The notes: generated from the sequence alone by a model not told the origin. Positions 19,544 through 28,910 are shown, counted from the first letter of the stretch. The stretch: DNA of 64,000 bases from an uncultured Brevundimonas sp. (GCF_947305955.1 NZ_CAMZFB010000002.1:56731-120730); one strand, 5' to 3'. Program-made: numbers and translations.

Positions 19544-20551
19544 TCAGACGGGGCTGACCTTCTGTTCGATAGTCCCGAAAATGCTGTGGTTCTTTTCGTC
19601 CAGCATTTCGATCCGCACGACGTCGCCGTGTTTGAGAAATCCGGTCTTGGGCGCGCCTTGCTGGATGGTCTCGACCATGCGGACCTCGGCGATACAGCTA
19701 TAGCCCAGACCACCCTCGCTGACGGGGCGGCCCGGACCGCCGTCGGCATCCTTGTTGGAGACGGTGCCGGACCCGATGATCGTGCCCGCGCACAGGCTGC
19801 GGGTTTTGGCCAGATGGGCGATCAGGGTACCGAAGTCGAAGGTCATATCGACGCCCGCATCAGCCTTGCCAAAGGGTTGCTCATTGATGCTGACCAGCAG
19901 TGGGCCGTGCAGCTTGCCATCCTTGAAACGCTCGCCCAGCGAATCCGGCGTGACGAAGACAGGCGACAGGGCGCTGGCAGGCTTGGACTGGACGAAGCCG
20001 AAACCCTTGGCCAGTTCCGCCGGAATGAGGTTGCGCAGCGACACATCGTTGACCAGCCCGACCAGACGGATGGCCGACAAGGCGTCTTCACGGCTGGCCC
20101 CCAGCGGAACATCGCCGGTCACCACCACGATCTCGGCTTCCAGATCGCAGCCCCAGCTTTCGTCCTTGAGCGGAATGGCGTCACGCGGGCCGAGGAAGCC
20201 GTCCGATCCACCCTGATACATCAGCGGATCGGTCCAGAAGGTCTGGGGCATTTCGGCGTTGCGGGCTTTGCGGACCAGTTCGACGTGGTTCACATAGGCC
20301 GAGCCATCGGCCCATTGGAAAGCACGCGGTAGGGGCGCTGCGGCTTCGCGCTCGTGGAAGCGGCCACGCGGCACGGCTTCGTGTTCGAGACTGTCGGCCA
20401 GGGCGCGAAGCAAAGGCTCGCACCGCTCCCAGTCATCCAGCGCCGCTTGGAGCGTGGGGGCGATCAGGAAGGCGTCCGTGTACCAGCGAAGGTCTTCGGA
20501 AACGACGACGAGGCGGCCATCACGGCCATGCTTGAGCGAGGCAAGTTTCAT
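19544..20551 (-). CDS. fumarylacetoacetate hydrolase family protein
   Basis: A 335-residue cytoplasmic hydrolase of the FAH superfamily. The N-terminal domain (MKLASLKHGRDGRLVVVS ...) is the extra domain of bacterial fumarylacetoacetases, and the catalytic core shows the metal-binding acidic cluster (CDLEAEIVVV), LVNDVSLRNLIP and the C-terminal SGTVSNKDADGG. True fumarylacetoacetase splits fumarylacetoacetate, the last step of tyrosine and homogentisate breakdown; the domain layout fits this, but other FAH enzymes cannot be excluded. No homogentisate dioxygenase or maleylacetoacetate isomerase gene lies beside it. A good terminator follows the stop. Confidence 0.82.
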   Translation of the reverse strand: MKLASLKHGRDGRLVVVSEDLRWYTDAFLIAPTLQAALDDWERCEPLLRALADSLEHEAVPRGRFHEREAAAPLPRAFQWADGSAYVNHVELVRKARNAEMPQTFWTDPLMYQGGSDGFLGPRDAIPLKDESWGCDLEAEIVVVTGDVPLGASREDALSAIRLVGLVNDVSLRNLIPAELAKGFGFVQSKPASALSPVFVTPDSLGERFKDGKLHGPLLVSINEQPFGKADAGVDMTFDFGTLIAHLAKTRSLCAGTIIGSGTVSNKDADGGPGRPVSEGGLGYSCIAEVRMVETIQQGAPKTGFLKHGDVVRIEMLDEKNHSIFGTIEQKVSPV

Positions 20552-20636
20552 GAGTGAACGCTAGACCGCGCTGTCCATTTGGCAAGGCCGAACTGGCACC
20601 GGAACAGGGCTGCGCGTTCACTCGCGCGTGAAGGGA

Positions 20637-20879
20637 TCAGGCCAAGGGCGGGGAAATGACGGCGCGGGCCTCGGCACCGGTTTGCTGGATCGGATCGCGC
20701 ACCTCGACCTCGACGACGATGGCACCGCCGGTGGTGCCATTGTCCCACAGATAGCGGCGCTCGACCTCGACCTCTCGGCCCGACGGAGCCATGGCCTCAT
20801 AGGTATCGCCCCATGGCGTGATCTGGCGCATCTCCGCAAAATGCAAACCGCAGGCGGCGTCCAGCTCCTCCAGAGCCAT
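20637..20879 (-). CDS. small protein of unknown function (80 residues)
   Basis: An 80-residue protein starting MALEELDAACGLHF with a conserved-looking beta-rich centre (REVEVERRYLWDNGTTGG). It has no signal peptide or membrane segment. I do not recognise the family. The ATG at 20879 is the first clear start after the preceding gene's stop (20912), 32 bp away; an in-frame TTG overlapping that stop is an alternative. It is probably the last gene of the minus-strand unit iaaA-like, methyltransferase-like, this gene. Confidence 0.5.
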   Translation of the reverse strand: MALEELDAACGLHFAEMRQITPWGDTYEAMAPSGREVEVERRYLWDNGTTGGAIVVEVEVRDPIQQTGAEARAVISPPLA

Positions 20880-20911
20880 TTCCGACAGTTCGTTTTCGTG
20901 GGGAGGAGGAT

Positions 20912-21385
20912 TTACAGCCAACGTCGCACTTTCCGGCAATAGAGTTCGTATGGGGTCCCGAAGACGCGCTTCAGGTGGGCTTCCTCTCGCGGAATGACAA
21001 GGCGGTCCATCACCACCAGACAGGGCACGAGAAGGCCCAGAGCCAGCGGCGAATCCATGCCCACGGCAAAGCCCGCATAGGTGACCGCAAAGCCCAGATA
21101 GATGGGGTTGCGGGTCTGTGCGAACAGACCGTCGGTCAAAAGGGTGGTCGCTCCTTTCCACGGTTCGACCGCTGTGTTGTGGCGGCGCATCTGGCCGGCA
21201 GCCATGCCGTCCAGCACCAGACCCGCCACCACCAGAACCAGCGCGATCACGCGCTGGACGGTTTCCTCAAGACCAAAGGTCCAGTCCACGACCACCCGCT
21301 CCACGCCCCATCCGGCCAGAAGGAAGGCGAGGTAGATGAGGGGCGGGGGTATGCGAATACCGGGTGTGTCGTGGACCGGAGCCAT
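20912..21385 (-). CDS. isoprenylcysteine carboxyl methyltransferase-like membrane protein
   Basis: A 157-residue integral membrane protein with about four hydrophobic segments and the C-terminal signature of the ICMT/PEMT methyltransferase family: LFAQTRNPIYLGF followed by REEAHLKRVFGTPYELYCRKVRRW. Bacterial members are S-adenosylmethionine-dependent methyltransferases of mostly unknown lipophilic substrates. The start codon shares a base with the stop of the isoaspartyl peptidase gene (TGATG), indicating translational coupling, though no functional link between the two is obvious. Confidence 0.82.
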   Translation of the reverse strand: MAPVHDTPGIRIPPPLIYLAFLLAGWGVERVVVDWTFGLEETVQRVIALVLVVAGLVLDGMAAGQMRRHNTAVEPWKGATTLLTDGLFAQTRNPIYLGFAVTYAGFAVGMDSPLALGLLVPCLVVMDRLVIPREEAHLKRVFGTPYELYCRKVRRWL

Positions 21386-22470
21386 CAGTTCTCTTCGTCG
21401 CCGTAGATGGCCACACGGGCCGCAGAGTCGCTGGAGACGGCGCCGCGATACATGCCCGACGAGTTCATCGAGAAGGCAATCGTGCCGTCAGCCGCAATCG
21501 CGATCACGCCGCCGTCGCCGCCCAGACGGCCAACCTCGGCGATCTCGGCATCGGCGGCCTGTTGGATGGTCTTGCCGCTGGCTGTGCCATGGCAGATGTC
21601 GCGCGCGACGGTGGCGCGGATGAAATACTCGCCCGAACCCGTCGCCGAGACGGCGCAGCCATCGGCGTTGGAGGCATAGGTGCCTGCGCCGATCACCGGC
21701 ACATCGCCTACACGGCCCCAGCGTTTTGCGGTCATGCCACCGGTCGAGGTGGCGGCGGCCAGACGGCCCTGACTGTCACGGGCGACAGCGCCGACCGTGC
21801 CGTATTTGCGCTCGTCCAGCGGCGCTTCGTGCAGGTTGAAGGCCAAGGGTGCGGCGGGGCCGAACTCTTGCGGGGCGGGCGGTGCGCCAGCCGGACGGGC
21901 GGGCAGGGCCTCGCCACGCTCACGCAGGGCCTTCAGCAGGGCCTGCCAGCGGCTTTCGGTAAAGAAGTAGGCGGGCTCGACCTGTTCCAGACCTTGCGAG
22001 GCGGCAAAGGTCTCGGCGCCCTCGCCGATCAGCATGACGTGTGGCGAATGCTCCAGAACGGCGCGGGCGGCACGGATCGGGTTGCGGGTGCGCGTCAGAC
22101 CGGCCACCGATGCGGCGTTCATGTCCGTGCCATCCATGATGGCGGCGTCCATTTCATTGGTGCCGGCAGAGGTAAAGACCGCGCCCTTGCCGGCGTTGAA
22201 CAGCGGGTTGTTTTCCAGCACCTGAACCGCGGCTTCAACCGCGTCGATAGCGGTGCCGCCAGCGGCCAGCACGGCCTCACCGGCTTGCAGGGCCTCGCTC
22301 AGGCCTTGGCGATAGAGGGCGTCGCGCTCCGGCGTCAGGTCGCTGCGGTTGATCACACCTGCGCCGCCGTGGATCGCCAGCGACCAACGCCCGTCCGTCG
22401 GTTGGGCTTGCGCCATGCCTGCCGTCGCCAGCGAGGCGGCCACTGCCGCGATCAAGATTGAGTGTTTCAA
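21385..22470 (-). CDS. isoaspartyl peptidase / plant-type L-asparaginase
   Basis: An Ntn-hydrolase of 361 residues with an N-terminal signal peptide (cleavage after AQAQ, about residue 23), so probably periplasmic. The nucleophile Thr in KYGTVGAVA (Thr225) would become the N-terminus of the beta subunit after autocleavage. GGMTAKRWGRVGDVPVIGAGTYA and ATGSGEYFIR are the substrate-binding loops of IaaA/EcAIII enzymes. It removes isoaspartyl residues from peptides and hydrolyses asparagine. It heads a three-gene minus-strand unit, its stop overlapping the methyltransferase-like gene. Confidence 0.92.
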   Translation of the reverse strand: MKHSILIAAVAASLATAGMAQAQPTDGRWSLAIHGGAGVINRSDLTPERDALYRQGLSEALQAGEAVLAAGGTAIDAVEAAVQVLENNPLFNAGKGAVFTSAGTNEMDAAIMDGTDMNAASVAGLTRTRNPIRAARAVLEHSPHVMLIGEGAETFAASQGLEQVEPAYFFTESRWQALLKALRERGEALPARPAGAPPAPQEFGPAAPLAFNLHEAPLDERKYGTVGAVARDSQGRLAAATSTGGMTAKRWGRVGDVPVIGAGTYASNADGCAVSATGSGEYFIRATVARDICHGTASGKTIQQAADAEIAEVGRLGGDGGVIAIAADGTIAFSMNSSGMYRGAVSSDSAARVAIYGDEEN

Positions 22471-22524
22471 AACCGTTCCCTCCGTTACTCCACACGGGGG
22501 TGATAGGGCGCAGTCTTGAGAATG

Positions 22525-22719
22525 TCACCCGTTGGTGCGGCGTCTTCTGAAGTGATGATGCAGGCGAACGGTCAGGGATGGCACGAAGGCGCAGATTAGT
22601 CCGGTCATCAGCACGGTTCCGAAACCGCCCTGAAACAGCAGGATACCGAGCAGCCAGCCGCCCGCCAAAGCGCAGACGGGGCCGAGCCAGGGAAACCAGG
22701 ATGGCGTGTGCATAGGCAT
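22525..22719 (-). CDS. small membrane protein of unknown function (64 residues)
   Basis: A 64-residue protein with two hydrophobic segments (WLGPVCALAGGWLLGILLF and TVLMTGLICAFVPSL) and a basic C-terminus (RLHHHFRRRRTNG), predicted to sit in the inner membrane. The ATG at 22719 has GAGAG about 7 bases upstream. It stands 54 bp upstream of the peptidase gene on the same strand and is divergent from the YqaA-like gene. No family recognised. Confidence 0.5.
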   Translation of the reverse strand: MPMHTPSWFPWLGPVCALAGGWLLGILLFQGGFGTVLMTGLICAFVPSLTVRLHHHFRRRRTNG

Positions 22720-22923
22720 GGCAAGTCTCTCGAGACGGAGGCTGGACAGGCGGCGACGCAGGGACACGAGCAAATGAACACACTCAATGGTTAACGCGGC
22801 AAAGCTAGGCGGGGCGCGGTTTATGGTCAAGCTTTGGCCGTAATCGGGTGAGGCAGGAGGTCGCCTCGCCGTCGGGCACAGGTCTTGCTAAGACAGCCCC
22901 GTAGGCGAGCTGTCGGAGTAGAA

Positions 22924-23502
22924 ATGCTGCGCAAACTTTATGACTGGGTCTTTTCGCTGGCCCGTCACCGGCATGCGACGCGGTCACTGGCGGCGGTGTC
23001 GTTCGCGGAAAGCGCGTTCTTTCCGATCCCGCCGGATGTCATGCTGGCCCCCATGGTGCTGGCGCGTCCTGACCGTGCCTATTTCTATGCCACCGTCTGT
23101 ACCGTCGCGTCGGTTCTGGGCGGCCTGCTGGGCTATCTGATCGGCTATTTTCTGGAACCGCTGGGCCTGTGGCTGCTGGCGACCATGGGCAAGGCCGACA
23201 CCTTCGAAACCTCCAAGGCTCTGTTTCAGGAACACGGCGAATGGGTGATCCTGATCAAGGGGCTGACGCCGATCCCGTTCAAGCTGATCACCATCTCGGC
23301 GGGCATATTCAAATTCAATCTGGCCCTGTTCATCGCCCTGTGTGTGGTGACGCGGGGCGCGCGCTTCTTTCTGGTGGCCTTTGTCCTCAAGACGTGGGGG
23401 CCGCGCATGCTGGAAGTCGTCGAGAAGCGGCTGACGCTATTTACCGTGCTGCTGTTGGTGATCTTCGTCCTGGGCTTTGTGGCCGTGCGCTTTATTCACT
23501 GA
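22924..23502 (+). CDS. YqaA/DedA-family membrane protein
   Basis: A 192-residue inner-membrane protein of the VTT/DedA superfamily (YqaA branch). Features include the re-entrant segment SFAESAFFPIPPDVMLAPMVLA, GGLLGYLIGYFLEPLG, and the second re-entrant motif LIKGLTPIPFKLITISAGIFKFN. Relatives act in lipid flipping and membrane homeostasis; the precise role of YqaA is not known. The ATG at 22924 follows CGGAG by 8 bases. DsbB and COQ7 genes follow on the same strand at short distances, so the three form a likely membrane-redox unit. Confidence 0.88.
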   Translation: MLRKLYDWVFSLARHRHATRSLAAVSFAESAFFPIPPDVMLAPMVLARPDRAYFYATVCTVASVLGGLLGYLIGYFLEPLGLWLLATMGKADTFETSKALFQEHGEWVILIKGLTPIPFKLITISAGIFKFNLALFIALCVVTRGARFFLVAFVLKTWGPRMLEVVEKRLTLFTVLLLVIFVLGFVAVRFIH

Positions 23503-23563
23503 TCGGGCGCTTGACCCATCGGTAATGATGACGGCGGGGCCAAGGGGAGCTAAGACTGCCCTC

Positions 23564-24103
23564 ATGAAGGCTCTGTATTCCAAACTGAAGCGCTGGTGGA
23601 CGGCGGTCGCATTTGTGGCTTCCGGTGCCATGCTGGCGGCGGCACACGCATTCGAGCGTTTCGGCGGGCTGGACCCCTGTAATCTGTGCCTGAAACAGCG
23701 CGAGGTTTACTGGGCCGCGCTGGTCGTCTCGGGACTGGCGACCCTATGGCACCTGATCAGCCGATCACGTCGTGGCACGCCGAGGCTGGCGGCCTTTGTG
23801 CTGGGTCTGGTCTTCATCACCGGTGCCATCACCGCGGGCTATCACGCCGGTGGCGAGCAGAAGTGGTGGGAACTTCCGGCCACCTGTTCGGCGGGCAATC
23901 CGCTGGATGTCGATCTGGGCAATCTGGCAGGCATTCTCGACGGCTCGGTCGAGGTTGCGCCGATCACCAGCTGCGGCGATATTCCATGGAGCTTCCTCGG
24001 TCTTTCCATGGCTGCATGGAACTTTATGATTTCGCTGGCGCTGGCTGTAATGAGCCTGATCGCGGCAAAACGTCCAAAGGACGCCCGCGCTCCGCGGAAC
24101 TAA
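23564..24103 (+). CDS. dsbB: DsbB-like disulfide bond formation protein
   Basis: A 179-residue inner-membrane protein with four transmembrane segments. It reoxidises the periplasmic thiol oxidase DsbA and passes electrons to quinone. The first periplasmic Cys pair is CNLC (about residues 38-41); the second pair lies in the larger loop (ATCSAG and ITSCGD). SFLGLSMAAWNF precedes the last helix. The ATG at 23564 has AAGGGGAG somewhat far upstream (about 13 bases). Being beside a ubiquinone biosynthesis gene (COQ7) makes functional sense. DsbA is not in the window. Confidence 0.9.
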   Translation: MKALYSKLKRWWTAVAFVASGAMLAAAHAFERFGGLDPCNLCLKQREVYWAALVVSGLATLWHLISRSRRGTPRLAAFVLGLVFITGAITAGYHAGGEQKWWELPATCSAGNPLDVDLGNLAGILDGSVEVAPITSCGDIPWSFLGLSMAAWNFMISLALAVMSLIAAKRPKDARAPRN

Positions 24104-24113
24104 GGATTTGGCC

Positions 24114-24698
24114 ATGACCCAAGACACCGTTGCCGATGCCCGCCGTGTTCCTCTGCCCCGTCCGGGCGCAGGCGCGCAGTCGCGCCGCATGGCCGAGATC
24201 TTGCGCGTGGACCACGCCGGGGAGTTCGCGGCGGTCCAGATCTATCGCGCCCAACGCGCCATTCTTGGCGACCGCGCGGGCAAGCAGGAGATTTCGGGTG
24301 ATCTGGTGGAGATGGAAGGCCATGAACAGGTTCATCTGGACCGCTTCAACGCCCTGCTGAACGAGCATCAGGTCCGCCCCACAGCCATGATTCCGGTGTG
24401 GAAGGTGGCGGCCACCGTGCTGGGAGCCGGTACGGCGCTTTTAGGCGAGAAGGCCGCGCACGCCTGCACCGAGGCGGTCGAGAGCGTCATCGAGAAACAC
24501 TACGCCGACCAGATCGCCGAGATCAAAGACCGCGATCCGGAACTGGCGGCTGAACTGACCCAGTTCCGCGACGAGGAGCTGATGCACCACGACCATGCCG
24601 TAGCACACGGCAGCCGCGAGGCTCCGGCCTATCGTCTGCTGAGCAGTGTCATCAAGATCGGCTGCAAGGCCGCGATCAAGATCAGCGAGCGCGTTTAG
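24114..24698 (+). CDS. coq7: COQ7-type demethoxyubiquinone hydroxylase
   Basis: A 194-residue di-iron monooxygenase hydroxylating 2-polyprenyl-3-methyl-6-methoxybenzoquinol, the penultimate modification of the ubiquinone ring. The iron ligands lie in VDHAGEFAAVQIY, EMEGHEQVH, EAVESVIEKHY and FRDEELMHHDHA, the two ExxH-type pairs of the COQ7 family. The ATG at 24114 has AAGGA 7 bases upstream. Only 10 bp separate it from dsbB. Its stop codon overlaps the stop of the convergent phytase-like gene by 3 bases (TTAG at 24695-24698). Confidence 0.93.
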   Translation: MTQDTVADARRVPLPRPGAGAQSRRMAEILRVDHAGEFAAVQIYRAQRAILGDRAGKQEISGDLVEMEGHEQVHLDRFNALLNEHQVRPTAMIPVWKVAATVLGAGTALLGEKAAHACTEAVESVIEKHYADQIAEIKDRDPELAAELTQFRDEELMHHDHAVAHGSREAPAYRLLSSVIKIGCKAAIKISERV

Positions 24699-25669
24699 GG
24701 CGTGACATCAAAGGCCAGCATCAGCGTGCGCTGAAGCGGGTTCTCATTATCGTCTGACAGGATGTAGAGGCGGGTCTTCCCGCCTCTTTTCGTTGCGGCG
24801 ATGCCTTCGAAATTGTCGGTCGTGCCGGGCAGTTTCAGCTCGACCGTCACGGGGCCAAGCGTGCCGTCCTCGGCCATGTGGCGCACGCGCGCGCGGGCAT
24901 CCAGCGGCGGCTTGAACGATCGCTGCACCACCCAATAGCCGTGACCGTCAGGATCGCGGTCCATGCCCGTGATGCGGTAATCGGAATCCTTGAGCGGTTC
25001 GTCGGGCGGCATCTGCACCAGTGAACAGGTGATGCGGGTGCAGTCCCAGATACCGCCATCCTCGCCCGCGACGCGCCAGCTGTCTTGGCTGGCAGCGGCG
25101 ATGGCTTCCATCCCGCCGTTCTCGTTGAACGGCCAGATGGGGCGCGGCAGGCTTGCCGGATTTTGCAGGGCATCGAGCGGACCATAGGTCCAGATGCGGT
25201 GCTCGCGCTCGAAACTGACCAGCAGCTGACCATCGGGCAGGATGGCGAGGCCCTCGGCGTCGCCATCGACCTTCTGGGTGATGGGCGAACCATCGGTGAG
25301 CGACAGCCGATGGCTGCGGAACTGTTCCAGCCCGACCAGCCGCCCGTCCTCGTCCAGCTTGATCTGCCCGCGCACCAGATCTCCGGCATCGGACACGGCG
25401 ACAAAGCCGTCGTCGCCCACCAGTTTGAGATCGGACAGGCTGCGTAGCGTAGAGACGGTGGGGGTCAATATCTGGACCCCGCCCGCAAAGGTCACGCCGT
25501 CACCCAGCGTCCATCCGCCCATCCCTAAGCCCACGGTGCGGGTGCTGGCGGACTGGGCCGTCCATCCGGCAGAGGCACTATCTGTCCACGGCTGCGATGT
25601 GATCGCTGCGCTGGCACAGGCGGCCAGCGTCAGACAGGCAATCGCGGAGAGATAGAGTTTGCGGTTCAT
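24695..25669 (-). CDS. esterase-like activity of phytase family lipoprotein
   Basis: A 324-residue predicted lipoprotein (lipobox LAAC, Cys18) with the beta-propeller phytase-like domain: [52 protein letters not shown], then [34 protein letters not shown]. The family hydrolyses phosphate or other esters in some cases, but the substrate here is unknown. Its start overlaps the CobT stop (ATGA, 4 bp), so it is translationally coupled to cobT, an odd pairing. Confidence 0.82.
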   Translation of the reverse strand: MNRKLYLSAIACLTLAACASAAITSQPWTDSASAGWTAQSASTRTVGLGMGGWTLGDGVTFAGGVQILTPTVSTLRSLSDLKLVGDDGFVAVSDAGDLVRGQIKLDEDGRLVGLEQFRSHRLSLTDGSPITQKVDGDAEGLAILPDGQLLVSFEREHRIWTYGPLDALQNPASLPRPIWPFNENGGMEAIAAASQDSWRVAGEDGGIWDCTRITCSLVQMPPDEPLKDSDYRITGMDRDPDGHGYWVVQRSFKPPLDARARVRHMAEDGTLGPVTVELKLPGTTDNFEGIAATKRGGKTRLYILSDDNENPLQRTLMLAFDVTP

Positions 25670-27534
25670 GCGGCCTTGCGCCTGCGGGTCTGGGCGGTGG
25701 CGGGCTGGGCGTCAAATAGCTCGGCCAGTTTCTCGGTCATGGCCCCGGCCAGCTGCTCCACATCGCTGATGGTCAGGGCGCGGCTGTACCAGCGGGTGAC
25801 ATCGTGGCCGATGCCGATGGCCAGCAGCTCGACCGGAGAGGCGGTCTCGATCTCGGCAATGACCTGACGCAGGTGTTTGTCGAGATAGAGGGCGGCATTG
25901 GCGCTCTGGGTAGAGTCATCGACGGGCGAGCCGTCCGAGATCACCATCAGGATGCGGCGCTGCTCGCTGCGGGCCAGAAGGCGGTTGTGCGCCCACTGCA
26001 GGGCCTCGCCGTCGATGTTTTCCTTCAGCAGGCCCTCGCGCATCATCAGGCCAAGGTTCTTCTTGGCGCGGCGCCACGGGGCATCGCCGTCCTTGTAGAT
26101 GATGTGGCGCAGGTCGTTCAGACGGCCCGGATTGGTGGGCTTGCCGGCATTGATCCATGCCTCGCGGCTCTGGCCACCCTTCCAGGCACGGGTGGTGAAG
26201 CCGAGGATTTCCACCTTCACCCCGCAACGCTCCAGCGTACGGGCGAGGATGTCGGCACAGACCGCGGCCACCATGATCGGGCGACCGCGCATGGAGCCGG
26301 AGTTGTCCAGCAGCAGGGTCACGACCGTATCGCGGAAGGCGCTCTCGCTTTCCATCTTGAACGACAGCGGGCTGGACGGGTCGGTGATGACGCGGGTCAG
26401 GCGCGCCGTGTCCAGCATGCCTTCCTCGAGGTCGAACATCCACGAGCGGTTCTGCTGGGCCATCAGGCGACGTTGCAGCTTGTTGGCCAGACGCGACACC
26501 ACACTGCCCAGCGACGCCAGCTGGGCATCCAGCATGGCGCGCAGACGATCCAGCTCCATCGGATCGCACAGGTCGGCGGCGTCCACCACCTCGTCAAAGG
26601 CGGTGGTGAAGGCGTGGTACAGCTCGGCCTTGCGCCCGTCGTCGGGCATTTCGTTGCGATTGGCCTGCGTGCCTTCGCTCAGTTCGGGATCTTCCTCGCC
26701 CGGCTCGCCCTCGGCATCGGCGGGGCGGCCATCGGGACGGGTCTGGCGCTCTTCCTCGGCGGTCTGCTCGTCGGCGCTGCCTTCGAGAGACTGGCCACCT
26801 TCGGCCTCGCCGTCCTCTTCCTCTTCTTCCTCGTCGGGCGCGTCCTGCTGGGCTTGGTCCGGTTCGTCCTCGCCTTCGTCCTCGGAGTTGTCCGGCGTGT
26901 CGGCAGAGCCTGCCTCAAGATCAAGCGCGCGCAGAAGGTCGTTCAGGCGACTGGAGAACAGTTTCTGGTCATCAGCCGCTTCGGCCAGAGCATCGAACTG
27001 CTGTCCTGCCTTGGCTTCCAGATCGTCGCGCACCTTGTCCAGCATGGCCCCCAGCGCGTCGGGGGCGCGGGTCTGCATGATGCGTTCGCGCACCAGAAGG
27101 GCAGCCGCTTCGCTCAGCGGAATACGGTCCGGCTCGGCCCGCAGGGCACCCGTGCGTTCCAGTCGCGCCGTCAGGGCCGCCCGCAGATTGGCGCGAACAC
27201 CGGCCAGTTTGCGCGCGCCAATCGTCTCCACACGCGCCTGTTCGATGGCGTCAAAGACCTCGGCGGCGGTACGGTCCAGCGGGCGGGCCTTGGCGTCGAT
27301 GGCGGCGTCGTGGTTGGCCAGCTTCAGCGCCATACGGTCGGCCTGCCCGCGCACGGCGGCACTTTCGTTGGACGAAGGATCGCGCGGCGGGTGCGGCAGG
27401 GTCAGGATGTTGCCGACCAGCTTGGGACCGTCCGAGGCAAAGTGAACTTCCAGCTCGGGATGTTCGGCAAGCGCGCGCGCAGCATGGGCCAAGGCGCGTT
27501 TAAAGGTTTCCTGCGGTGTCTCGGGTCCGGCCAT
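25666..27534 (-). CDS. cobT: cobaltochelatase CobT subunit-like protein
   Basis: A 622-residue protein of the CobT family, the von Willebrand A-type subunit of the aerobic CobNST chelatase that inserts cobalt into hydrogenobyrinic acid diamide. The N-terminal CobT domain starts [24 protein letters not shown]; a long acidic linker rich in Glu and Asp covers about residues 205-300; the C-terminal vWA domain carries a MIDAS ([11 protein letters not shown], about 405) and [22 protein letters not shown]. The start is ATG 27534 (an upstream GTG is possible). CobS, which normally lies just upstream, and CobN are absent from the window. Confidence 0.9.
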   Translation of the reverse strand: MAGPETPQETFKRALAHAARALAEHPELEVHFASDGPKLVGNILTLPHPPRDPSSNESAAVRGQADRMALKLANHDAAIDAKARPLDRTAAEVFDAIEQARVETIGARKLAGVRANLRAALTARLERTGALRAEPDRIPLSEAAALLVRERIMQTRAPDALGAMLDKVRDDLEAKAGQQFDALAEAADDQKLFSSRLNDLLRALDLEAGSADTPDNSEDEGEDEPDQAQQDAPDEEEEEEDGEAEGGQSLEGSADEQTAEEERQTRPDGRPADAEGEPGEEDPELSEGTQANRNEMPDDGRKAELYHAFTTAFDEVVDAADLCDPMELDRLRAMLDAQLASLGSVVSRLANKLQRRLMAQQNRSWMFDLEEGMLDTARLTRVITDPSSPLSFKMESESAFRDTVVTLLLDNSGSMRGRPIMVAAVCADILARTLERCGVKVEILGFTTRAWKGGQSREAWINAGKPTNPGRLNDLRHIIYKDGDAPWRRAKKNLGLMMREGLLKENIDGEALQWAHNRLLARSEQRRILMVISDGSPVDDSTQSANAALYLDKHLRQVIAEIETASPVELLAIGIGHDVTRWYSRALTISDVEQLAGAMTEKLAELFDAQPATAQTRRRKAA

Positions 27535-27615
27535 GCCCCACACATAGACGATGCTACGCCAAGGGGAAGAGGGCGCAGGGTCTCAAAGGCGATGTTGAAC
27601 GGTCCGGATTACAGC

Positions 27616-27942
27616 TTAGCCGCCACCCGGACGGGTTTGGGGATCGTGGCGTATGCCCTGAAGCTGGCGCAGCATAGCCTGCGCCTCGGGATCGCCGGGT
27701 GCGCCATTGATCGGCACTTCACGGCAGACGCGGCGGCGCAGGGTGCTGCCGGTCTCTGCCTGCCAAGCGCAGCTGGTGCGCGTCGGGGTTCCGGCGCGCG
27801 GGGCGCTCTGAGCGGTAATCGACCTGACGGAGGATGAGGAGGCTGCCGGTGCGGGGCGCGGCAGTGGGGCCTGAGCCGGAGGAGCAGGGTGCTGGGTTGT
27901 CGCCATGACTGACGCAACCACTGCGAATGCGAAGCCTATCAT
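27616..27942 (-). CDS. small secreted protein with paired cysteines
   Basis: A 108-residue protein: a short signal-like N-terminus (MIGFAFAVVASVMATTQ), a Pro/Ala-rich linker, then a compact C-terminal motif TSCAWQAETGSTLRRRVCREVP and AQAMLRQLQ. The pattern of two Cys flanking (E)TGS.L..RVC resembles a small family of uncharacterised periplasmic proteins common in Caulobacterales and Sphingomonadales; this recognition is from memory of the motif. The Cys pair may form a disulfide. It lies between the NYN gene and cobT, all on the minus strand. Confidence 0.6.
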   Translation of the reverse strand: MIGFAFAVVASVMATTQHPAPPAQAPLPRPAPAASSSSVRSITAQSAPRAGTPTRTSCAWQAETGSTLRRRVCREVPINGAPGDPEAQAMLRQLQGIRHDPQTRPGGG

Positions 27943-28016
27943 CGCCGATCCTCCATACCGGAGCGACCGTAACCGATGGCTGCATAAACAACAATGTTAT
28001 CGCGAATGGCGGCCCG

Positions 28017-28778
28017 CTACTTCCCCGGCTTGATCCGGACCTTCAGACCGTTGCCGCCCGAGGACACGATCTCCAGCTTGGGCAGGGCGCGGACCAGATC
28101 GGACAGTTTTTGGAAGCCGTAGGTGCGATGGTCGAAGTCGGGATAGGTGGTTTTCAGACGCGTTCCCAACGGACCCAGCGCGGCCCATCCGTCGCCGTCA
28201 TCATCGCTGGCATTCAGGGCGTTGATGATCAGTTGTTGGGCCTGATTGATGTTTTTGGGCGCGGCGCGGGCCGGTTTGGCGGCGGGCGGTTCGGCTGAGG
28301 GGGCGCTCGGGGCCTCTGCCGCCGGCTCGGCCGATTGCAGCAGGTTTTCGATATAGATGAAGCGGGTGCAGGCCTGACGGAAGCTTTCGGGCGTCTTGTG
28401 CTCGCCAAAGCCATAAACGGGCAGGCCCTGTTCGCGGATGCGCGAGGCCAGACGGGTAAAGTCGCTGTCGGACGACACCAGACAGAAGCCGTCAAAACGG
28501 CCCGAGTGCATCAGGTCCATCGCATCGATCACCAGCGCGATATCGCCCGAGTTCTTGCCCTTGGTGTTCTGGAAATTCTGCTGCCACTGGATCGCCCAGC
28601 GCGGCAGGACCTCGACCCAGTTCCGCAAGGCCGGACTGGCCGCATCGCCATAGATGCGGCGCGCCGTCGGCTCGCCAATGGTGGCGATCTCGGTGAATAG
28701 CGCCTCGGCAATCTTCGGAGAGGCATTCTCGCCATCGATCAACAGCGCAAGCTTCAACGGTTGGGCATTGGTCGTCAT
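28017..28778 (-). CDS. NYN-domain nuclease with C-terminal OST-HTH/LOTUS domain
   Basis: A 253-residue cytoplasmic protein. Residues 8-145 form a NYN (PIN-like) domain: LALLIDGENASPK, GDIALVIDAMDLM and VSSDSDFTRLASRIREQG carry the acidic residues expected for metal-dependent RNA cleavage. A Pro/Ala-rich linker (about 150-180) leads to an OST-HTH (LOTUS) RNA-binding domain (GWAALGPLGTRLKTTYPDFDHRTYGFQKLSDLVRALP). In bacteria this domain pair is predicted to process or degrade RNA; in eukaryotes the OST-HTH binds RNA or helicases. The ATG at 28778 has AGGAG about 6 bases upstream; an open frame continuing further upstream is spurious. Confidence 0.9.
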   Translation of the reverse strand: MTTNAQPLKLALLIDGENASPKIAEALFTEIATIGEPTARRIYGDAASPALRNWVEVLPRWAIQWQQNFQNTKGKNSGDIALVIDAMDLMHSGRFDGFCLVSSDSDFTRLASRIREQGLPVYGFGEHKTPESFRQACTRFIYIENLLQSAEPAAEAPSAPSAEPPAAKPARAAPKNINQAQQLIINALNASDDDGDGWAALGPLGTRLKTTYPDFDHRTYGFQKLSDLVRALPKLEIVSSGGNGLKVRIKPGK

Positions 28779-28872
28779 GGCAACTCCTGAAGATTGACGG
28801 CCATATTCAGAACCGTTCGGCCAGAGGTCAACACAAAGCGGTTCCGGCCCCATAAGGCTCCCGAACTTCAAA

Positions 28873-28891
28873 TAGTTTGAATATCCAACTA
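28873..28891. promoter_or_regulatory. imperfect palindrome upstream of marR (putative MarR operator)
   Basis: TAGTTTGAA / TATCCAACTA region: outer arms TAGTT and AACTA match perfectly, with seven of nine positions symmetric, ending 19 bp before the marR ATG. Size and place fit an autoregulatory MarR site; assignment is inferred. Confidence 0.5.
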
Positions 28892-28910
28892 AATGCCCTA
28901 AATAGGGGCG

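Noticed and set aside
25804..27837. Long plus-strand frame opposite cobT
   Set aside because: Antisense to the intact cobT frame; composition is biased and no motif is seen. The same applies to long antisense frames opposite the adhesin, the ABC transporter and lepA.
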